49,580 bases of DNA from UBA4486 sp041984885 (GTDB lineage: Bacteria > Pseudomonadota > Gammaproteobacteria > Eutrophobiales > Eutrophobiaceae): contig JBHIXH010000015.1 of assembly GCA_041984885.1 (NCBI GenBank), positions 1 through 49,580 on the forward strand. Reading direction: 5' to 3'. The notes beneath the pieces are model-generated. The model was not told the origin of the DNA. It saw only the letters and a program-made list of their open reading frames with translations, and searched no databases. Below are positions 17,518 through 26,856 of the stretch, piece by piece; positions within the stretch are counted from its first letter, which is position 1; each line of letters starts with the position of its first letter. Made by a program: the position numbers and the translations under genes.

Positions 17518-18564
17518 ATGTTTAGTCAATTACGTGGGTTGTTTTCCAACGATCTGTCGATCGATCTGGGTACAGCGAATACGCTGATATATGTCCGTGG
17601 CAAGGGCATTGTTTTGAATGAACCATCCGTTGTCGCTATTCGTAAGGACGGCGATACCGTTAACGCAAAATCCATCCGCGCCGTCGGTGCCGAGGCCAAG
17701 CGCATGCTGGGACGCACGCCGGGGCATATCACCGCGATTCGGCCGTTGAAAGATGGCGTCATCGCCGATTTCACCGTCACCGAAAAGATGCTGCAGTATT
17801 TTATTCATGCCGTGCACGGCAGTACGTTGTTTAAACCCAGTCCGCGCGTACTCGTCTGTGTGCCGTGCGGTTCGACGCAGGTAGAACGCCGTGCCATTCG
17901 TGAATCGGCGGCCGGTGCCGGCGCACGTAATGTCTACCTGATTGAAGAGCCAATGGCGGCAGCGATTGGTGCCGGTATGCCGGTCAGTGATGCACGCGGT
18001 TCGATGGTGCTGGATATTGGTGGTGGCACGACCGAGGTTGCGGTTATTTCATTAAACGGCATCGTTTATTCCGACTCGGTGCGTATTGGTGGTGACCGTT
18101 TTGATGAAGCGATCATCAGTTACGTCCGTCGCAACTACGGCAGCCTGATCGGTGATGCGACGGCAGAGAATATCAAGCACACGATCGGTTGCGCCTATCC
18201 GGCAAATGAAGTGCAGGAGATGGAAGTACGTGGCCGTAACCTGGCCGAAGGTATTCCACGCAGCTTTACACTGAACAGTAACGAGATACTGGAATCATTG
18301 CAGGAACCGTTAACCGGTATTGTGCAGGCGGTGAAAAATGCATTGGAAAAAACCCCGCCGGAACTCGGGTCAGACGTCGCCGAGCGCGGCCTGGTGTTGA
18401 CCGGTGGTGGTGCCTTGTTAAAAGACCTGGATCGATTGTTAATGGAGGAAACCGGCCTGCCGGTGATCGTTGCTGAAGATCCACTGACATGTGTTGCACG
18501 CGGCGGCGGGCGTTATCTGGAAATGATTGAGGAATACGGTAAAGACATACTGGCGGTGGAATAA
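17518..18564 (+). CDS. mreB: Rod-shape-determining actin homologue MreB
   Basis: A 348-residue bacterial actin forming membrane-associated filaments that direct the lateral wall elongasome. Actin-fold nucleotide motifs are clear: DLGTANTLIYVRGKGIVLNE (phosphate 1), EEPMAAAIGAGMPV, LDIGGGTTEVAVISL (phosphate 2) and LVLTGGGALLKDLD (adenosine). Its start FSQLRGLFSNDLSIDLGTAN is the gammaproteobacterial form, with an amphipathic membrane-binding N-terminus. It leads the operon mreB-mreC-mreD-mrdA-mrdB-mltB-rlpA-dacA. Confidence 0.98.
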   Translation: MFSQLRGLFSNDLSIDLGTANTLIYVRGKGIVLNEPSVVAIRKDGDTVNAKSIRAVGAEAKRMLGRTPGHITAIRPLKDGVIADFTVTEKMLQYFIHAVHGSTLFKPSPRVLVCVPCGSTQVERRAIRESAAGAGARNVYLIEEPMAAAIGAGMPVSDARGSMVLDIGGGTTEVAVISLNGIVYSDSVRIGGDRFDEAIISYVRRNYGSLIGDATAENIKHTIGCAYPANEVQEMEVRGRNLAEGIPRSFTLNSNEILESLQEPLTGIVQAVKNALEKTPPELGSDVAERGLVLTGGGALLKDLDRLLMEETGLPVIVAEDPLTCVARGGGRYLEMIEEYGKDILAVE

Positions 18565-18591
18565 ACCAACGCTGTAAACGGGAGAAACACG

Positions 18592-19467
18592 ATAACCACA
18601 CTGTTTCAAAAAAATCCGTTTGCCAATGTGAAGATTATTGCATTGGTTATTTTATCGATTGCCATAATGATACTTGATCATCGTCAAGGTCATATGGATA
18701 CCGTACGTTCGTTTATCTCTACTGCCATCTATCCCATTCAGTATATTGTCAACCTGCCGGTGAAACTGGCCAGCAGCTTCAGTGAAGCCATGATCGTGCG
18801 CAGTGATCTGCTGGAAGAAAACGAACGCCTGCGCGAGGAACAACTGATGTTCAGTTCAAAACTGCAACGTTATGAAATCCTGCAGGCGGAGAACGATCGT
18901 TTACGTAACCTGTTTGAATCCTCATTACGATTAACCGAACGCGTATTGATTGCAGAGTTAATGGCGATTGAACTGGAGCCATTCAAACATCAAATACGCA
19001 TTAACAAGGGTAAAAAAGAAGGCGCCTATGACGGTCAGCCGATCCTCGATGCCAGTGGCATCATGGGACAGATTGTTCATGCCAGCCCGTTTTACTCGGA
19101 TGTATTGCTGATTACCGATCCGAATCATTCGATCCCGGTGCAGATCAATCGTAACGGGCTGCGGGCGATCGCGGTCGGTACCGGCCAAAAGAACCGGCTG
19201 AACCTGGAACACCTGCCAAGTAATGCTGATATCAAGAAGGGCGATTTAATCGTGTCGTCCGGTCTTGGTCACCGGTTCCCGGCCGGTTACCCGGTAGGCA
19301 CGGTAACCGATATCACGCTGGACCCGGCCGAACCGTTTGCCAAGATCAGCGTAATACCCAGCGCCCGACTGGAAAGCAGTCGCGAGGTATTACTCGTCTG
19401 GCCGCATGAGGAAGTCCGCAAATATTATTCACAAATGCAGGAATTCGCTTTTCACGATGTTCGATGA
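18592..19467 (+). CDS. mreC: Rod-shape-determining protein MreC (apparent AUA start)
   Basis: A bitopic inner-membrane protein that links MreB to periplasmic PBP2. It has one N-terminal transmembrane helix (IIALVILSIAIMILDHR), a coiled-coil (LLEENERLREEQLMFSSKL), then the beta-barrel domain with GIMGQIVHASPFYSDVLLIT and SGLGHRFPAGYPVGTV. Conventional start codons in frame would remove conserved residues: GTG 18628 begins just before the helix. MreC proteins usually begin MxxLFxxxP, and the frame upstream reads TTLFQKNPFANVK after an ATA at 18592. GGGAG lies 7 bases before that ATA. CTG 18601 is the other non-ATG option. About 291 residues from 18592. Confidence 0.93.
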   Translation: MTTLFQKNPFANVKIIALVILSIAIMILDHRQGHMDTVRSFISTAIYPIQYIVNLPVKLASSFSEAMIVRSDLLEENERLREEQLMFSSKLQRYEILQAENDRLRNLFESSLRLTERVLIAELMAIELEPFKHQIRINKGKKEGAYDGQPILDASGIMGQIVHASPFYSDVLLITDPNHSIPVQINRNGLRAIAVGTGQKNRLNLEHLPSNADIKKGDLIVSSGLGHRFPAGYPVGTVTDITLDPAEPFAKISVIPSARLESSREVLLVWPHEEVRKYYSQMQEFAFHDVR

Positions 19468-19945
19468 GAAACCGAAAGGCCGGTTCGTAATCATTCTCAG
19501 CTTCATACTCGCGCTGATGCTGACCGCGATGCCGTTACCGGACTGGGCACTGGCCTGGCGGCCGTGCTGGGTCGCCATGGTGCTGATCTACTGGTGCATG
19601 GCGCTACCGAACCGGGTCGGGCCGGGCACCGGCTGGGTGATGGGTTTACTGATCGATGTCTTACAGGGCACGTTGCTTGGCATGAACGCACTCGGCTTTG
19701 CCGTCATCTGTTATTTTATTCAGAACAGCTATCAACGGTTACGCGTCTCACCCCTGACCCAGCAATCGATCGTGGTTGGCATTTACCTGGCTTTTTACAT
19801 GCTCATGACGTTATGGGTACGCGGCGTCAGTGATGATCCACAAATCAGCTGGAGCTACTGGTCGCCCATACTGACCAGTATGTTGCTCTGGCCCTGGATG
19901 TTTATCGTACTGAGAGATATGCGTCGTAAGTTTCATGTCTCCTAG
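19457..19945 (+). CDS. mreD: Rod-shape-determining protein MreD
   Basis: A 162-residue inner-membrane protein of the elongasome. Five hydrophobic segments are visible, with family pattern LPDWALAWRPCWVAMVLIYW and GWVMGLLIDVLQGTLLGMNAL. I chose ATG 19457 (MFDEKPKGRFV), which overlaps the mreC end by 11 bases and gives the usual length. An in-frame start at 19406 would add 17 residues lying inside mreC. mrdA follows 6 bases later. Confidence 0.95.
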   Translation: MFDEKPKGRFVIILSFILALMLTAMPLPDWALAWRPCWVAMVLIYWCMALPNRVGPGTGWVMGLLIDVLQGTLLGMNALGFAVICYFIQNSYQRLRVSPLTQQSIVVGIYLAFYMLMTLWVRGVSDDPQISWSYWSPILTSMLLWPWMFIVLRDMRRKFHVS

Positions 19946-19951
19946 TCACTG

Positions 19952-21805
19952 ATGTCGGTTCGACTTTCCCACCAGAACGCCGCAGACGAACAACAATTGA
20001 TTGGCAAGCGCATCGTTATGATTGGCGCATTGTTGATCCTGATAGTGTTATTGCTGGTCTCGCGTATTTTTTATATCCAGATCATCGAACATGATCACTA
20101 CACGACCTTATCGAAACATAACCGGGTCAAGGTACAGCCTATTCCGCCAATTCGTGGATTAATTTACAGCAAGGATGGTGTGCTACTGGCGGACAATTTT
20201 CCGTCGTTCAGTCTTGAGTTGACGCCGGAAAAGATCGATAACATCGACAAGACGATTTTTGAATTAAGTAACCTCGTCAGGATCCACGAGGACGACATAA
20301 AACGATTCAAACACCTGTCCGGCAAAAAACGTCGATTCGAAAGTATACCGTTACGCGTCAACCTGATGCATGAAGAAGTCTCGGTACTGGCGGTGAACCG
20401 GCACCGGTTTCCCGGTGTCGATGTGGTCGCGCGTCTGAACCGGGTGTATCCACATGGCGATTTGACCGTGCACACGATCGGCTATGTCGGTCGTATCGAT
20501 GAACAGGACCTGCTTGAACTGGATGAATCGGATTACAGTGGCACCACGCATATCGGCAAGCTCGGTATTGAAAAGGCATACGAGGACATCCTGCACGGCA
20601 GTGTCGGTTATCAGCAGGTTGAAGTGAATGCGCAGGGTCGCGTGATACGCGTGCTGGACAAGGTGCCGCCAGAACCGGGCAAGAATATTTACCTGTCGCT
20701 CGACCTGTCGTTGCAACGCGCCGCCGTCAAGGCGCTGGATGGCAGGCGTGGGGCGATCGTTGCGATAGAACCGGGCAGCGGCTCGGTGCTGGCGATGGTC
20801 AGCTCACCCGGCTACGACCCGAACCTGTTTGTTAATGGCATTGGCACAGAGGCCTATCGTGGCCTGTTGAATTCGACCGACCTGCCGTTGTTGAACCGGG
20901 CCACGCACGGCAAATACCCGCCCGGTTCAACGATCAAACCGTTCCTGGGCCTGGCCGCGCTCGAAAATAACATACGTAACCTACACGAACAGACCTGGTG
21001 TCCGGGCTGGTATTCATTGAAAGGCAGCAAGCATCGTTATCGCGACTGGAAAAAACACGGTCATGGCAAGGCCGACCTGGGTTACGCGATCATGCAATCG
21101 TGCGATGTGTATTTTTATTCACTGGCCCATGAAATGGGCATTGATCGCATTCACCAGGCCCTGTCTGAATTCGGTTTTGGCAGTCGCACCGGTGTCGATA
21201 CGAACGCCGAGTCTTCCGGCCTGAATCCATCCAGGGACTGGAAACGAGGTGCGCTGGGGCAACCGTGGTATCCGGGTGAGACATTAATCAGTGGTATCGG
21301 CCAAGGGTACATCCTGGTGACACCACTGCAACTGGCGAACGCGACGGCGATACTGGCCAATCGCGGCAAACGTGTCCTGCCAAAACTGGCGAATGAATAT
21401 CGCGATCCGATCACGGGAGCAGTGACCCGCATTGGTAGTGAAACTGCCGGGCAGATTGCAATCCGGCAAACAAAAAACTGGGATGACATTATCCAGTCGA
21501 TGATCGATGTGGTCCATGCTGCCCGCGGTACGGCACGCAGCAGTGGTTTAAACGCCGAGTATCAATTTGCCGGTAAAACCGGTACCGCCCAGGTGATCGG
21601 TATTGCCCAGGATGAAGAATACGAGGAAGAAGAGATCCGCGAGGAGTTTAAAGACCACGCCTGGTTTATTGCGTTCGCGCCGGCTGAAAACCCGCGGATC
21701 GCGCTGGCCATACTGGTTGAAAACGGCGGTGGCGGTTCACGCACAGCGGCGCCGATTGCACGTACGTTGTTTGATCATTATCTCATCGGAGAACAAAAAG
21801 GCTGA
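19952..21805 (+). CDS. mrdA: Penicillin-binding protein 2 (MrdA), class B transpeptidase
   Basis: A 617-residue elongation-specific transpeptidase that crosslinks lateral-wall peptidoglycan with RodA. N-terminal transmembrane helix (IVMIGALLILIVLLLVSRIF) then the pedestal domain (PPIRGLIYSKDGVLLADNFP). The catalytic SxxK is in PPGSTIKPFLGL (Ser near residue 326). The second motif is SCD in MQSCDVYFYSLA, and the third is KTG in FAGKTGTAQV (near residue 540). Standard length. It overlaps nothing but is 3 bases from mrdB. Confidence 0.98.
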   Translation: MSVRLSHQNAADEQQLIGKRIVMIGALLILIVLLLVSRIFYIQIIEHDHYTTLSKHNRVKVQPIPPIRGLIYSKDGVLLADNFPSFSLELTPEKIDNIDKTIFELSNLVRIHEDDIKRFKHLSGKKRRFESIPLRVNLMHEEVSVLAVNRHRFPGVDVVARLNRVYPHGDLTVHTIGYVGRIDEQDLLELDESDYSGTTHIGKLGIEKAYEDILHGSVGYQQVEVNAQGRVIRVLDKVPPEPGKNIYLSLDLSLQRAAVKALDGRRGAIVAIEPGSGSVLAMVSSPGYDPNLFVNGIGTEAYRGLLNSTDLPLLNRATHGKYPPGSTIKPFLGLAALENNIRNLHEQTWCPGWYSLKGSKHRYRDWKKHGHGKADLGYAIMQSCDVYFYSLAHEMGIDRIHQALSEFGFGSRTGVDTNAESSGLNPSRDWKRGALGQPWYPGETLISGIGQGYILVTPLQLANATAILANRGKRVLPKLANEYRDPITGAVTRIGSETAGQIAIRQTKNWDDIIQSMIDVVHAARGTARSSGLNAEYQFAGKTGTAQVIGIAQDEEYEEEEIREEFKDHAWFIAFAPAENPRIALAILVENGGGGSRTAAPIARTLFDHYLIGEQKG

Positions 21806-21808
21806 CAG

Positions 21809-22900
21809 ATGGAGAGCAAGTCACTGTCACAACGACTGCATGTCGATTTTCCGATCACGTTTGGCATTCTCGTCGTCTGCAGTATCGGGCTCGTGATGTT
21901 GTACAGCGCATCGAACCAGAACATCGATGTCATTGTAAAACAGACGATACGTATCGCGATTGCGATGGTGCTGATGTTTACCATCGCGCAGGCTTCGTCC
22001 TCCGCCATTCAACGCTGGTCTCCGGGCCTGTACGTATTTGGTGTCATTCTGCTGGTGCTCGTGATTTTTTTTGGTGATGTCGGCAAGGGGGCACAACGCT
22101 GGCTGGATCTCGGCGTGTTTCGCTTTCAACCGTCCGAGATCATGAAACTGGCTGTACCGATGGCCGTGGCCTGGTATTTTGCCAATCATGAGATACCGCC
22201 GCGCTTTTCACGATTGATCATCACGTTCGTGATTGTCGGGCTGCCGGTATTTTTAATCGCGAAACAACCGGACCTGGGTACTGCCTTGCTGGTCGCGGCC
22301 GCCGGTTGCTCGGTGATGTTTGTCGCCGGCATCCGTCTCAAGATCCTCGCCTTACTCGGTGTGCTGGCGGCCTGCTGTGCGCCGTTGCTGTGGTATTTCA
22401 TGCACGATTATCAAAAGCGCCGCGTGCTGACGTTCATTGACCCGGAGCAGGACCCGCTCGGCGCCGGTTACCATATTATCCAGTCAAAGATCGCGATCGG
22501 TTCCGGTGGCATGTATGGCAAGGGCTGGCTGAACGGCACACAGTCCAACCTCGAATTTTTACCGGAACGATCGACCGATTTTATCTTTGCCGTCTACTGC
22601 GAGGAATTCGGCCTGATGGGCGTGCTGTTTCTCGTCTGCGTCTACCTGTTGATCATTTTTCGCGGCCTGTACATCGCCTACAACGCGCAGGAAATTTTTG
22701 GTAAGTTGCTGGCCTCCGGAATTGTTCTGACATTTTTTGTCTATATTGTGGTGAATATCGGTATGGTGTCAGGACAATTGCCCGTCGTCGGTGTACCGCT
22801 GCCGTTGATCTCGCTCGGCGGGACGTCGATGGTGACATTGATGATTGGTTTTGGCATTTTAATGAGTATTCACACACACAAACGCTTGTTATCACAATAA
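21809..22900 (+). CDS. mrdB: Peptidoglycan glycosyltransferase RodA (MrdB), SEDS family
   Basis: A 363-residue SEDS polymerase with about ten membrane segments that polymerises glycan strands as partner of PBP2. Family motifs: MLYSASNQN in the first helix region, LGVFRFQPSEIMKLAVPMAVAWY, IAKQPDLGTALL, the periplasmic loop GSGGMYGKGWLNGTQSN and EFLPERSTDFIFAV with the catalytic Asp, and the C-terminal GVPLPLISLGGTSMV. Length matches RodA (about 370), shorter than FtsW. Confidence 0.98.
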   Translation: MESKSLSQRLHVDFPITFGILVVCSIGLVMLYSASNQNIDVIVKQTIRIAIAMVLMFTIAQASSSAIQRWSPGLYVFGVILLVLVIFFGDVGKGAQRWLDLGVFRFQPSEIMKLAVPMAVAWYFANHEIPPRFSRLIITFVIVGLPVFLIAKQPDLGTALLVAAAGCSVMFVAGIRLKILALLGVLAACCAPLLWYFMHDYQKRRVLTFIDPEQDPLGAGYHIIQSKIAIGSGGMYGKGWLNGTQSNLEFLPERSTDFIFAVYCEEFGLMGVLFLVCVYLLIIFRGLYIAYNAQEIFGKLLASGIVLTFFVYIVVNIGMVSGQLPVVGVPLPLISLGGTSMVTLMIGFGILMSIHTHKRLLSQ

Positions 22901-22914
22901 TTCAACTTTTTCCT

Positions 22915-24030
22915 ATGTCTGTAAAAAATAAAACAATGCAACGGCTGGCTAAAACGTGCCTGCTCCTGTCCGTTTTCACCAATGCATCCCTGGCTGCAGC
23001 AGACATCGATCTCCAGAAGCTGGAGAAAGAGATTGAGCAAATGGAAAAGCGCAAGGAAAAGGCAGTGGTAGATAAAGTCGAGGATGCGCAGGACCGGCAA
23101 ACTTCCGATTTATCAGCCGATGTAAACCGGTTCATAGATGACATGGTATCCAGGCATGGTTTTAACAGGAACGAATTGGTCAGCCTGTTTAACCAGGCAG
23201 AAAAATCACAAACCATCCTTGATGCGATCTCGCGTCCGGCCGAGAAAAAAATGCCGTGGTATAAATATCGCAAAATATTCTTGCGCGAAGATCGTATCAA
23301 GAACGGCGTGCGATTCTGGCATGACAACATTGAGACACTACAACGCGCCGAGAGAGAGTATGGTGTCCCGCCGGAGATCATCGTTGCCATCATCGGCGTC
23401 GAAACCCTGTATGGTCGGATAACGGGAAATTACCGTGTTATCGACGCATTGTTCACAATCGGTTTTCACTATCCAAAGCGAGGAAAATTTTTTCGCGGCC
23501 AACTGGAACAATACCTGTTGTTGGCACGTGAACAAAATATCGATCCATTAAGTTTAAAAGGGTCATACGCAGGTGCGATGGGCATCCCGCAATTTATCCC
23601 CGGCAGTTATCGCAGTTACGCCGCTGACTTCGATAACGACGGCAAGATCAACATCTGGTCGAACACGGTCGACGCGATCGGTTCAGTCGCGAAATATTTC
23701 AAGATTCATGGCTGGCAACCGAACGAACCGATTGCGCAACCGGCGTTATTCAAGGGCAGGGCCTGGCAGAACGCGATCACCGATGATCTGAAACCGGAAC
23801 TGGCACAACAGAGCCTGGCACAGTTTGATCTGCAGTTATCAAAACCGATTAACTCGACAACAAAGGTTAAAATACTCGACCTGGAACAACCGCACGGTTC
23901 GGATATCTGGTTTGGATTTGAAAATTTTTATGTCATCACACGCTATAATCACAGCGCCTTGTACGCGATGGCGGTGTTCCAGCTATCACAGGAAATCAAA
24001 CAACGGTTTAATAATGGGGATAACAATTAA
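22915..24030 (+). CDS. mltB: Lytic murein transglycosylase B (MltB family)
   Basis: A 371-residue periplasmic enzyme that cleaves MurNAc-GlcNAc bonds with 1,6-anhydro products. It starts with a signal-like segment (RLAKTCLLLSVFTNASLAAADI) lacking a clear lipobox cysteine, so it may be soluble, unlike E. coli MltB. The SLT-B domain shows IVAIIGVETLYGRITGNYRV (catalytic Glu), RGKFFRGQLEQYLLLARE and SYAGAMGIPQFIPGSYRSYA. A charged segment (EKEIEQMEKRKEKAVVDKVE, residues about 35-60) precedes it. It overlaps rlpA by 17 bases. Confidence 0.95.
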   Translation: MSVKNKTMQRLAKTCLLLSVFTNASLAAADIDLQKLEKEIEQMEKRKEKAVVDKVEDAQDRQTSDLSADVNRFIDDMVSRHGFNRNELVSLFNQAEKSQTILDAISRPAEKKMPWYKYRKIFLREDRIKNGVRFWHDNIETLQRAEREYGVPPEIIVAIIGVETLYGRITGNYRVIDALFTIGFHYPKRGKFFRGQLEQYLLLAREQNIDPLSLKGSYAGAMGIPQFIPGSYRSYAADFDNDGKINIWSNTVDAIGSVAKYFKIHGWQPNEPIAQPALFKGRAWQNAITDDLKPELAQQSLAQFDLQLSKPINSTTKVKILDLEQPHGSDIWFGFENFYVITRYNHSALYAMAVFQLSQEIKQRFNNGDNN

Positions 24031-24850
24031 TCCTGATATCACATTGCGTTTTCTTGCTCTCTCGTTGCTGCTTGTGCTGCTGAATGCCTGCGGCAGCGTC
24101 GGTGTCTATCGAGAAGAAGTCGATGCCGCACCGGACACCCCGATCAACGTCGATGACGTCGCCGATGCCGTGCCGAGAAACGAGCCGAAAAGTAAATACG
24201 GCAATCCAAAAAGTTATGAGGTGTTTGGTAAACGTTATTACGTGATGGACAGCAGTGCCGGTTTTACCGAGCGCGGTATCGCCTCCTGGTATGGCACAAA
24301 GTTTCATGGTCGCCGCACGTCCAGCGGTGAAACGTACGACATGTATAAAATGACGGCGGCGCATAAATCGTTACCGTTACCGACGTACGTTGAGGTGCGA
24401 AACCTGGATAACAACAGGAAGATTATCGTCCGGGTCAATGATCGCGGGCCGTTTCATGAAGGGCGCATAATTGATCTTTCATACACGGCGGCAACGAAAC
24501 TCGACATCGTGCAAAAAGGTACGGGCAATGTCGAGATTCGCGCTCTCAGCAGTAATACGTCCGGCACGACACAAACGGCGAAAAAACCGGCTCCGAGCGC
24601 ACCGGTCAGTGGCAAGGAAGCGATCTACGTTCAGGTCGGCGCGTTTTCCGACAAGTCGAATGCGAATGCATTAAAACAAAAGTTATCCGAGCTCAGCTCG
24701 CACCTGGTTACCATTCGCCACGTCGTGATCAATGGCAAGGCGCTGTATCGCGTACTGGTCGGGCCGATCTTCCATATCGATATTGCCGACAAGGTCGTGG
24801 CGACGCTGGCACAGCTCGGCGTACACAGTCATCAAATAGTCACTCAGTAA
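24014..24850 (+). CDS. rlpA: RlpA family septal ring lytic transglycosylase / rare lipoprotein A
   Basis: A 278-residue lipoprotein: signal peptide with lipobox LLLVLLNAC, then a double-psi beta-barrel domain (GIASWYGTKFHGRRTSSGE, TAAHKSLPLPTYVEVRNL, VRVNDRGPFHEGRIIDLS) and a C-terminal SPOR domain (IYVQVGAFSDKSNANALKQK), which binds denuded glycan. The conserved Trp, His and Asp of RlpA are present. I chose ATG 24014, inside the mltB end, because it gives a clean lipoprotein signal. The frame runs further upstream but only through mltB-coding sequence. Confidence 0.96.
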   Translation: MGITINPDITLRFLALSLLLVLLNACGSVGVYREEVDAAPDTPINVDDVADAVPRNEPKSKYGNPKSYEVFGKRYYVMDSSAGFTERGIASWYGTKFHGRRTSSGETYDMYKMTAAHKSLPLPTYVEVRNLDNNRKIIVRVNDRGPFHEGRIIDLSYTAATKLDIVQKGTGNVEIRALSSNTSGTTQTAKKPAPSAPVSGKEAIYVQVGAFSDKSNANALKQKLSELSSHLVTIRHVVINGKALYRVLVGPIFHIDIADKVVATLAQLGVHSHQIVTQ

Positions 24851-24867
24851 ATTCCAACGGATTACCT

Positions 24868-26016
24868 ATGTACCGAAGCAAAAATTGTATCTGTATTCTT
24901 TTTTCATTTATTTGCCTGTTAATCAGCCCTGCGCAGGCCGTGCCGGATATCATCCCGGCCGCGCCGGAACTGGCTTCCAGCTCGTACCTGTTAATGGATT
25001 ACGACAGTGGCCAGGTACTGGTTGAAAACAACATTGACGAGCGCCTGCCGCCGGCCAGCCTGACGAAAATGATGACGGTGTACGTGGCGACAGAAGAAAT
25101 CATCAAGGGCCATCTGAAGCTCGACGACGTGGTCGTTGTCAGCGAGAAGGCCTGGCGCATGCCGGGTTCGCGTATGTTCATCGAGGTGAACAAGAAGGTT
25201 ACGGTTGAAGAGTTACTGAAAGGCATCATCGTGCAATCCGGTAATGATGCCAGTGTCGCGCTGGCAGAATTTATCTCCGGCAGTGAAGAGGTGTTTGCCA
25301 ACCAGATGAACGATATTGCCGCACGGCTTGGCATGACGAACACGAACTTCGTTAACAGCACCGGCTTGCCGGATCCGAATCATTACACGACCGCACATGA
25401 CCTGGCGATACTGGCGCAGGCGTTGATCCGCGATCACCCGGAGATCTACAGCTGGCATGCAATCAAGCAGTTTACGTACAACAAGATCAAGCAGACGAAT
25501 CGCAACAACCTGTTGTGGCGCGATAACTCGGTCGATGGTATCAAGACCGGTCATACCGAGGAGGCCGGCTATTGCCTGGTAGCGTCAGCGAAACGCAACG
25601 ACATGCGACTGATCTCGGTCGTGCTCGGCACCACCGGTTCCGAGGCGCGCATCAAGGCCAGCCAGTCATTGCTGAATTACGGTTTCCGCTATTACGAGAC
25701 ACACAAGCTGTACGCGGCCGGTGAGGCCGTCACCGCGGTCAAGGTCTGGAAAGGTGCCGCCGATCAGGTTGATGTCGGTTTGACCGACGACCTGTTTATC
25801 ACCATCCCGCGTAACCAGTATAAAAACCTGAAGGCCGAGGTCGAAAAAACGACCCGCATCGTTGCGCCCGTGACCGAAGGCACGCAACAGGGGACACTGG
25901 AAGTCAGTCTTGCCGGTCAGTCGTTACTGTCGGTGCCGGTGATCGCGCTTGGCCCGGTCGCGAAGGGGAGTATATTGAAGCGCCTGAAAGACGAAGTAAA
26001 AATATTGCTTGAGTAA
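24868..26016 (+). CDS. dacA: D-alanyl-D-alanine carboxypeptidase (PBP5/6 type)
   Basis: A 382-residue penicillin-binding carboxypeptidase that trims pentapeptide side chains. Signal peptide (ICILFSFICLLISPAQAV). SxxK is Ser64-Lys67 in PPASLTKMM, SxN is in IVQSGNDASVALAE, and KTG is in VDGIKTGHTEEAGYC. A C-terminal beta-rich domain follows and ends with an amphipathic helix (GSILKRLKDEVKILLE) for membrane attachment. All catalytic motifs are intact. Gene order rlpA-dacA matches E. coli, but ybeD, which usually follows, is 15 kb away here. Confidence 0.98.
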   Translation: MYRSKNCICILFSFICLLISPAQAVPDIIPAAPELASSSYLLMDYDSGQVLVENNIDERLPPASLTKMMTVYVATEEIIKGHLKLDDVVVVSEKAWRMPGSRMFIEVNKKVTVEELLKGIIVQSGNDASVALAEFISGSEEVFANQMNDIAARLGMTNTNFVNSTGLPDPNHYTTAHDLAILAQALIRDHPEIYSWHAIKQFTYNKIKQTNRNNLLWRDNSVDGIKTGHTEEAGYCLVASAKRNDMRLISVVLGTTGSEARIKASQSLLNYGFRYYETHKLYAAGEAVTAVKVWKGAADQVDVGLTDDLFITIPRNQYKNLKAEVEKTTRIVAPVTEGTQQGTLEVSLAGQSLLSVPVIALGPVAKGSILKRLKDEVKILLE

Positions 26017-26022
26017 ATATCA

Positions 26023-26856
26023 ATGTCGACCGTCTATCTGAATGGGGAATTCGTCCCGTTAAATGAAGCCAGGGTGTCCGTACTCGATCGCGGCTTCCTG
26101 TTCGCCGATGGCGTGTACGAGGTTATGCCGGCGTATAACGGTCGTGTCTTCCGCGTCGACGAGCATTTGCAGCGGCTGGAAAACAGCCTGCGCGGCATCT
26201 ACATGCAAAACCCGTTATCCCTGTCGGAGTGGAAACATATACTCGAGCAGATCGTCGAAAAGAACACGGGCAAGCATCAGTCGCTGTATTTGCAGGTGAC
26301 ACGCGGCGTCTCCGAGCGTGATCATTTTTTTGATGCGGATCTGACAGCGACAGTTTTTATCATGAGCAAACCGTTAAAGGAAAAGAACCGCAGCGACGGC
26401 ATTGCCGCGATCCTGACCGAGGACACCCGCTGGAAGCATTGCGACCTGAAAACCATCGCGCTATTACCCGGTGTGTTACTGCGCCACATGGCACGCGAAA
26501 AAGGTGCCAGCGAGGCGATACTGTTTAACGACGACCAGGTGACCGAGGGTGCGGCCAGCAACGTCTTTGTCATTCACGGTGAGACGATGAAGACACCACC
26601 GAAAAGTAACAACATTTTACCCGGTGTGACCCGCGACCTGGTTGTCGAACTTTGTGCACAGAATAACCTGGACCTGCGGGAAGAGTCGATCACGGTTGAT
26701 GAAATCAAAACCGCCGATGAGATCTGGGTCACCAGTTCGACGCAGGAAATCATTCCGGTGATAAAACTGGACGGTCAAGCGATCGGCAACGGCCAGCCCG
26801 GTGCCATGTACGAGCGCGTGAATGACATCTACCAGTCATTCAAGGAGAATTTCTGA
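26023..26856 (+). CDS. dat: D-amino acid aminotransferase (fold-type IV PLP enzyme)
   Basis: A 277-residue PLP enzyme of the D-alanine/branched-chain aminotransferase fold. Motifs: LDRGFLFADGVYEVMPAYNG, PLP lysine Lys143 in CDLKTIALLPGVL, EGAASNVFVI, and ITVDEIKTADEIWVTSSTQE. It interconverts D-alanine and D-glutamate with their keto acids, supplying wall precursors, which fits its place 6 bases after dacA in the murein operon. Branched-chain aminotransferase or aminodeoxychorismate lyase are alternatives within the fold, less likely by context. The stop codon abuts queD. Confidence 0.88.
   Translation: MSTVYLNGEFVPLNEARVSVLDRGFLFADGVYEVMPAYNGRVFRVDEHLQRLENSLRGIYMQNPLSLSEWKHILEQIVEKNTGKHQSLYLQVTRGVSERDHFFDADLTATVFIMSKPLKEKNRSDGIAAILTEDTRWKHCDLKTIALLPGVLLRHMAREKGASEAILFNDDQVTEGAASNVFVIHGETMKTPPKSNNILPGVTRDLVVELCAQNNLDLREESITVDEIKTADEIWVTSSTQEIIPVIKLDGQAIGNGQPGAMYERVNDIYQSFKENF

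Noticed and set aside
23825..24013. Upstream extension of rlpA
   Set aside because: Overlaps mltB coding sequence and would bury the lipoprotein signal; start at 24014 fits.
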